DNA of 23,885 bases from a virus, in the IMG/VR virus record IMGVR_UViG_3300021138_000169, positions 1-23,885 of that record. One strand, 5' to 3'. How positions within the stretch are numbered: position 1 is the first letter of the stretch; each line of letters starts with the position of its first letter. A model generated the notes under the pieces. That model was not told the DNA's origin. It was given only the letters and a program-made list of their open reading frames with translations, and made no database searches. The position numbers and the translations under genes are program-made. Of the stretch, positions 20,462 through 23,885 are shown piece after piece.

Positions 20462-21460
20462 TTACCCCCGCGTAGGTGTGGCGACAGGTGATGGAGAGAA
20501 CGATGTCCAACCAGCAGACTGATACTTCTTACGCGCTTCTTCAACCATCGCACCCTTCAAGAGTGCTTGGTATTGGCTCTCATACGTTTGAGCCATTTGC
20601 GGGTCATCATTAATGCGCCCAAAGTTACGCTGATACGCACTAATGTAAATCATGGAAGCCATGACCAGAATGTCAGGCAAGTTTTGGCTAATGAAAGTGT
20701 AAGTCGTATCGGCTTGTCCTGATACGGCATAATTGTTCAATGTGGGTTGACGAGTCGTACCCGTAATGCTTAAGGTATAAGCAGCATCAGGCCACGGACC
20801 AAAAATAATATTTTGGCTAAGCTGACCACCAGTAGCCAGATCGCCGCCATCAACCGCAAAATACGCTGGCGTTCCAGTGTTGGTAGATGAGCCGTAAACA
20901 TTTTGAATGAATGTCTTTGATACTGGTGTAAGCGCTGTCAAAGTTCCAGAAGCGTTCGTAATCGCTAAATCCTGCAAAGTGACAAACGAACTCGTAGGAA
21001 TTGACAGTTTATTTGCGACTGTGGTGATAGTCGTGGAGGACACTGTTTGTGATATAGATACAGTGTATGTTCCTACGCCACCCGCCCCAGTCCCCAATGC
21101 CGTGATGGATGTTTTAGGTGAAACGCCCACGCCAGCGATTTCAGCGTCAATCCCAAGCGTACCCGACGTAACCGCAGTAATGGTCAGCGTAGTGCCGCTG
21201 ATAGACCCAGTTCCCGTAAAAGTGGAATTGAGCGGAAAAGACTGAGCATTTTTGGTCGCGAGAAAATCAAGGTCACGCTGAATACGCAATTCTGCATAAT
21301 TCAGCATTTGTGGGATGATCGCTTGGAAGTTAGGATCAGAGGATGTCACAAGACTATTGGGAGAAGTTCCCGTGGTGACAAGCGTATTCTGCAACACAGC
21401 CAAGGTCGCAATTTGGGTGACGTATCCATTATACGACAGGGCTGTAGTCGCTACGGTCAT
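20462..21460 (-). CDS. head-tail adaptor (P22 gp4 / SU10 adaptor-like) with inserted beta domain
   Basis: A 332-residue protein. Helical parts are [20 protein letters not shown] near residues 44-62 and, near the C-terminus, [20 protein letters not shown] with [20 protein letters not shown]. These are the hallmarks of phage adaptor proteins that join portal to tail. Between them lies a long beta region, including a Gly/Ser/Thr-rich module at 81-147 very like one in the tail hub. It is longer than simple adaptors because of this insert. The ATG at 21460 has AGGA upstream, and only three bases separate its stop from the hub gene, so the two proteins are made together and probably touch. Confidence 0.7.
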   Translation of the reverse strand: MTVATTALSYNGYVTQIATLAVLQNTLVTTGTSPNSLVTSSDPNFQAIIPQMLNYAELRIQRDLDFLATKNAQSFPLNSTFTGTGSISGTTLTITAVTSGTLGIDAEIAGVGVSPKTSITALGTGAGGVGTYTVSISQTVSSTTITTVANKLSIPTSSFVTLQDLAITNASGTLTALTPVSKTFIQNVYGSSTNTGTPAYFAVDGGDLATGGQLSQNIIFGPWPDAAYTLSITGTTRQPTLNNYAVSGQADTTYTFISQNLPDILVMASMIYISAYQRNFGRINDDPQMAQTYESQYQALLKGAMVEEARKKYQSAGWTSFSPSPVATPTRG

Positions 21461-21470
21461 TTACGAGTTC

Positions 21471-21983
21471 CTATGCCGCCATGCTGAGAGATGTTTGCTC
21501 AACTTCAGCAACTCGACGCCCCCAACCTTTTCCGAATGTACCCCAAGTGGATAGATTCTGCAAGAAAGCTAAGCGTTTTTCGCAGACGAGCGAAGCCACC
21601 TGACCAGCGTTTGCCTTTCGAGCAGCATCAATACTGGCTGGCCCGATTTCTCCGTCCTCATCCACGCCAAGAACCGACTGTAAGGTTTTTGCGGCACGGG
21701 TTAATCCAGAATTAATAGCAAAATCGAAAACGGCATAATCAATTCCACTAGGTAGTACGTCACCATTTATCCTATCCCAATACTTCTCTTTATATAGCGG
21801 CATGACGTCGTTCGGCGTCAAAGCCTTAATGTCGTCGATAGACACCTCGTGTCCGACAAATTCTTCCCATGTGGCCTTTGTGCAGCCGAGGTTTGTGGCT
21901 CCGCCCGGATCGGCGGGATTATTCACAAACCCACTTTCGTTTTTCAAAACAAGGGCAAAACACTGCTCCCAATTATCATTCAT
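21471..21983 (-). CDS. GH108 endolysin (N-acetylmuramidase) with peptidoglycan-binding domain
   Basis: A 170-residue protein. Residues 10-39 (ALVLKNESGFVNNPADPGGA, then TNLGCTKATW) are the GH108 catalytic signature with Glu16. From about 80, IDYAVFDFAINSGLTRAAKT and GVDEDGEIGPASIDA form the family's C-terminal peptidoglycan-binding domain. It cleaves the glycan backbone at lysis. No signal peptide or SAR helix is present, so a holin must release it; two candidates lie upstream. The ATG at 21983 overlaps the stop of the o-spanin gene (ATGA); a start at 22007 would extend into that gene and has no support. Confidence 0.9.
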   Translation of the reverse strand: MNDNWEQCFALVLKNESGFVNNPADPGGATNLGCTKATWEEFVGHEVSIDDIKALTPNDVMPLYKEKYWDRINGDVLPSGIDYAVFDFAINSGLTRAAKTLQSVLGVDEDGEIGPASIDAARKANAGQVASLVCEKRLAFLQNLSTWGTFGKGWGRRVAEVEQTSLSMAA

Positions 21984-22183
21984 TTTGCACCGCAAATCTG
22001 TTTCCACTTGTCATCGTGGGCAAGGATTTCAGCGGCAGTCGGAGCAGAAAGTTTATCAGCCTTGCGAACGAAAATCGGCTTTACCCAATTGCACGACGTA
22101 TCCACAATCTTAGCTTCTGGAGTTGCACAGGCGGATAGGAAACTAACCGACAAAACGACGATAAGTATCTTACTTACCCTCAT
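21980..22183 (-). CDS. Rz1: Rz1-like outer-membrane spanin lipoprotein
   Basis: A 67-residue protein. MRVSKILIVVLSVSFLSAC is a lipoprotein signal peptide with lipobox LSAC, giving lipidated Cys19. The mature part (SCNWVKPIFVRKADKLSAPT, ILAHDDKWKQIC) resembles small phage proteins annotated as Rz1-like; the two remaining cysteines could form a disulfide. It would pair with the inner spanin encoded just upstream to fuse the membranes. The ATG at 22183 overlaps the stop of that gene and has GGAG in front; an ATG four codons earlier lacks a ribosome site. It is followed by the endolysin, with a four-base overlap. Confidence 0.75.
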   Translation of the reverse strand: MRVSKILIVVLSVSFLSACATPEAKIVDTSCNWVKPIFVRKADKLSAPTAAEILAHDDKWKQICGAK

Positions 22184-22422
22184 GGCTGACTCCATTGTTT
22201 GTTAAGCGTATCTTGTGGCGATTGATCTTGCGATACAGCCTGATCTACAGCCGCAGCAGTTGCATCGACTTTTTGCTCATGCTGAATAGCGATGACTTCT
22301 TCACGAGCCTTTTCATTGGCCGCACCAATACTTTTCTCGCGATTTGCCCAATAAGCATACCCAGCGATCAATGCCAAAACGATTATAGCGCGTTGAACCC
22401 AAGGATTAAGAATTAGAAGCAT
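22180..22422 (-). CDS. Rz: Rz-like inner-membrane spanin
   Basis: An 80-residue protein. One N-terminal membrane segment (RAIIVLALIAGYAYWA, residues 10-25) is followed by a charged helical periplasmic domain (EKAREEVIAIQHEQKVDATA) and a short Pro/Gln tail. This is the i-spanin layout, and its stop overlaps the start of the Rz1-like lipoprotein. It is short for an Rz (E. coli lambda Rz is 153 residues). The assignment relies on topology and gene order. The start at 22422 has GGAG upstream and overlaps the previous gene by 17 bases. Confidence 0.7.
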   Translation of the reverse strand: MLLILNPWVQRAIIVLALIAGYAYWANREKSIGAANEKAREEVIAIQHEQKVDATAAAVDQAVSQDQSPQDTLNKQWSQP

Positions 22423-22645
22423 TGCCCGGCTCCGTTTTCGATTTTAAGGCAAGGCCACCACCGCCACCCGCAAGGATAGCCGATGCACCAATAGCCCAAT
22501 TTTGCGGGTCAAAAACACCATGTTGAATGGCGTGATAAGCACTTACAGCGCAGTAAACAATAGACATTTTAGCCCACAAAATTCGGCCAATGTCCCAAGT
22601 TTCATTATCAACGCCAGTAAAAAGGTGTTTCAAAACTTTTAGCAT
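22406..22645 (-). CDS. holin-like membrane protein (FTG...DxGR type)
   Basis: A 79-residue protein. It starts MLKVLKHLFTGVDNETWDIG and has two hydrophobic stretches: WAKMSIVYCAVSAYHAI (about 24-40) and NWAIGASAILAGGGGGLAL (about 49-67), followed by a polar tail. Similar small proteins (FTG.DN...DIGR..WA, then an AGGGxALxLK end) sit beside endolysins in many phages and are taken to be holins or lysis helpers. It is directly followed by spanins and endolysin. It abuts the gene upstream with no spacer, and GGGGAAAG is the ribosome site. Confidence 0.65.
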   Translation of the reverse strand: MLKVLKHLFTGVDNETWDIGRILWAKMSIVYCAVSAYHAIQHGVFDPQNWAIGASAILAGGGGGLALKSKTEPGNASNS

Positions 22646-22834
22646 CTACTTTCCCCTATCGGCGTGCCAGTCCCTAAATGCGAAAATTAACCGCATAATC
22701 ATCAAGATCAAACCCAGTAATCCCGCCAGTAATTGTATCCAAAAACTGGCTTCTACGACCCACAAGGGCATTGTGATAACGCCCGTGGCGAGGCCGACAT
22801 CAACGACAAGTTTTGTTTCTTCGCCATTTGTCAT
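22646..22834 (-). CDS. second small membrane protein, holin or antiholin candidate
   Basis: A 62-residue protein. After a short polar N-terminus (MTNGEETKLV) come two probable membrane helices: VDVGLATGVITMPLWVVEA and FWIQLLAGLLGLILMIMRLI, and a basic end (RDWHADRGK). This is the size and topology of a class II holin, with a charged C-terminus. Together with the neighbouring gene it gives two candidates for a holin/antiholin pair. Which one forms the hole cannot be read from sequence. The ATG at 22834 has GAGGT eight bases ahead. Confidence 0.6.
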   Translation of the reverse strand: MTNGEETKLVVDVGLATGVITMPLWVVEASFWIQLLAGLLGLILMIMRLIFAFRDWHADRGK

Positions 22835-22861
22835 TTTACCGACCTCGCTAGAGCCTACTGA

Positions 22862-23059
22862 TTACGATGGTTGCTGTTCAGCAGGTGCTGACGATTCCAA
22901 AGGCTGAGCAGTGGCCTGAGACGCTTCAAGTGCAGCTTTGCCTTTTGCCTGAATTTTGACAATCAGATCGGCAACTTCCTTGAATGGACGTTCAGCAAGG
23001 GCAGCAAGAATAGCGTTAACTTCTTCAACGCTATGTTCGAGGTTAATCAAGAGCGACAT
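22862..23059 (-). CDS. small conserved phage protein of unknown function
   Basis: A 65-residue protein: MSLLINLEHSVEEVNAILAA then LAERPFKEVADLIVKIQAKG, ending in an Ala/Gln/Pro tail. The N-terminal two thirds are a helical pair. From memory, proteins with the pattern INL..EEVN.IL.AL...PF.EV are frequent near lysis genes in podoviruses, with no assigned role. Its first 20 residues resemble the truncated product encoded at 23304 (MTLDLTINEINIILQALDG), so the two are probably paralogs. CTGGAG is the ribosome site for the ATG at 23059. Confidence 0.7.
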   Translation of the reverse strand: MSLLINLEHSVEEVNAILAALAERPFKEVADLIVKIQAKGKAALEASQATAQPLESSAPAEQQPS

Positions 23060-23083
23060 GTTATTCTCCAGTCAGATTAAAGA

Positions 23084-23304
23084 TTAGCTGATTCTATACA
23101 ACGAATAAGCACCAGCACCAGTTTTTGCTGCGCGGAAACGAGCAAAGCTGTTGGCTGTCGCAGCGGTGGCCATAGAACCCACAAGCGTCCAGCCTATAGC
23201 AGTTGCTAATGTAATAGCAAAGGCCGCAGTCGTAAACACCACAAATTCCCATCCAGTGCCTGAAGAATGATGTTGATTTCATTTATAGTCAGATCAAGTG
23301 TCAT
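23084..23304 (-). pseudogene. small gene broken between two frames (paralog of the 65-residue gene)
   Basis: The ATG at 23304 has a good ribosome site (AAGGGG) just after the fibre stop. It gives MTLDLTINEINIILQALDG and then loses family likeness, ending at 23206 after 32 residues. The -1 frame continues with a plausible protein, WEFVVFTTAAFAITLATAIG, then SFARFRAAKTGAGAYSLYRIS, to the TAA at 23084. Either a frameshift or a deletion joined two genes, or there are two tiny ORFs, the second from GTG at 23242. I saw no clear slippery heptamer. A third frame (23094-23282) is also open but Cys/Trp-rich and unlikely. Confidence 0.45.
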
Positions 23305-23315
23305 AGTACGTCCCC

Positions 23316-23885
23316 TTATGGATGGCTTGCTTTATATGCGTCAAATTCTGCTTTAAGTTCCTGCAAGGCTTTGACCAATAATGGAACCAATTTACTGTAA
23401 TCTACGCCCATCATTTCGTTTTCATCAATCGGCGTGTGTACAGCTTCTGGTACAAGTTGATTAAGTTCTTGGGCAATCACACCATAGCGGTTGTGAGAAC
23501 CGTCTGATTTCCAGTCGAAAGACCGGATTTGAATGGCGTCAATGATGGATGAGGCTGATGGAGCATCAACTATATTGGTTTTTAACCGTTGATCGGATGT
23601 AATGTTGTAAAGAACACCCGTTGTGCCGTTTTGCGCAATTGTTCCTATTGTTGTTCCAGCATATTGAAAGTTTGCATACCAATTTCCAGAAGCCGTACCG
23701 TTTGCATGTCCTATTGCAACATAAGAAATTGATCCAGCTTGATTGAAAATGCCGCCGTTTGTTACAGTGGCACTCGTCGTCCCAATACCTACGTTGCCGT
23801 TGGTATCAATTGTCATGCGAGTAGATTGGCTACCCGTTTTAAAGATAATACTGTCGGACGTACCCGCGCCAGACGTGGATTCCAG
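23316..23885 (-). CDS. C-terminal part of a tail fibre or spike with S74 chaperone domain (partial)
   Basis: The frame is open from the right edge for 189 residues, so the start is outside the window; an internal ATG at 23816 is not the true start. The visible part runs SIIFKTGSQSTRMTIDTNGN, GNVGIGTT, a beta-rich repeat, then SDQRLKTNIVDAPSASSIID, YGVIAQELNQLVPEAVH and VDYSKLVPLLVKALQELKAE. This is a canonical peptidase S74 chaperone: it helps the fibre trimerise and then cuts itself off before the Ser of SDQRLK. It is the first gene visible in the late operon and should determine receptor binding. Confidence 0.88.
   Translation of the reverse strand: MESTSGAGTSDSIIFKTGSQSTRMTIDTNGNVGIGTTSATVTNGGIFNQAGSISYVAIGHANGTASGNWYANFQYAGTTIGTIAQNGTTGVLYNITSDQRLKTNIVDAPSASSIIDAIQIRSFDWKSDGSHNRYGVIAQELNQLVPEAVHTPIDENEMMGVDYSKLVPLLVKALQELKAEFDAYKASHP

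Noticed and set aside
23094-23282. 62-residue Cys/Trp-rich minus-strand ORF
   Set aside because: Its composition is unlike a phage protein, and both other minus frames in this stretch give more protein-like sequence.
1-23885. Integrase, attachment sites, tRNA genes or insertion sequences
   Set aside because: I looked for integrase and transposase motifs, cloverleaf-like segments and long terminal repeats and saw none. A temperate lifestyle is neither shown nor excluded.

Overview
This window is most of a tailed-phage genome, or a prophage that looks like one. I see no tRNA, rRNA, CRISPR array, insertion sequence or integrase. The host is probably an alphaproteobacterium. The main clue is a GcrA-like regulator at 1614-2156, a family essentially confined to Alphaproteobacteria and their phages. 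A DnaA domain IV-like protein and several small conserved phage proteins fit this. The virion genes suggest a short tail (podovirus-like): a P22 gp10-type tail hub, a head-tail adaptor and two large ejection-type proteins, with no sheath or tape measure. Terminase, portal and capsid genes are not here and probably lie beyond the right edge.

Layout. (1) 1-2156, plus strand: an accessory operon chained by TGATG/ATGA overlaps. It holds four related small coiled-coil proteins sharing an EIERLR motif, one small membrane protein and, last, the GcrA-like protein. (2) 2065-7118, mostly minus strand: metallophosphoesterase, stand-alone primase, SF2 helicase with zinc ribbon, DnaA-like initiator domain, RusA resolvase, a Cro/CI-type HTH protein and a conserved small protein. 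One plus-strand HTH gene is interposed. A 221-bp gap at 5685-5905 carries tandem minus-strand terminators, an AT-rich stretch and four copies of a CTGGAAG-like repeat, and is a candidate origin. (3) 7119-7217: a divergent control region. (4) 7218-11012, plus strand: a recombination module with Gp157-like protein, ERF annealase, SSB-like protein, HNH nuclease, two small proteins, a PD-(D/E)XK-like nuclease, a second HNH nuclease and a lipoprotein transglycosylase. (5) 11009-23885, minus strand: late genes. Read in transcription order from the right they are an S74 fibre end, small genes, two holin-like proteins, a spanin pair, GH108 endolysin, adaptor, tail hub, small virion proteins, a GNAT protein and two ejection-type proteins.

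How it fits together. The primase, SF2 helicase and DnaA-like protein would drive replication from the nearby repeat-bearing gap. ERF, SSB-like, Gp157-like, RusA and the nucleases would handle recombination and processing of replicating DNA. The late operon builds the tail and lyses the cell. The GcrA-like protein could redirect host sigma-70 transcription.

The most interesting signals are: the mosaic EIERLR cassette array ending in gcrA; the iteron-like gap; a hairpin hiding the ribosome binding site of the first HNH gene and containing the stop codon of the SSB-like gene; one beta-rich insert domain present in both the tail hub and the adaptor; an S74 chaperone domain in the middle of a 957-residue virion protein; and an out-of-frame small gene next to the fibre. 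Calls rest on reading motifs by eye; no database search was possible.
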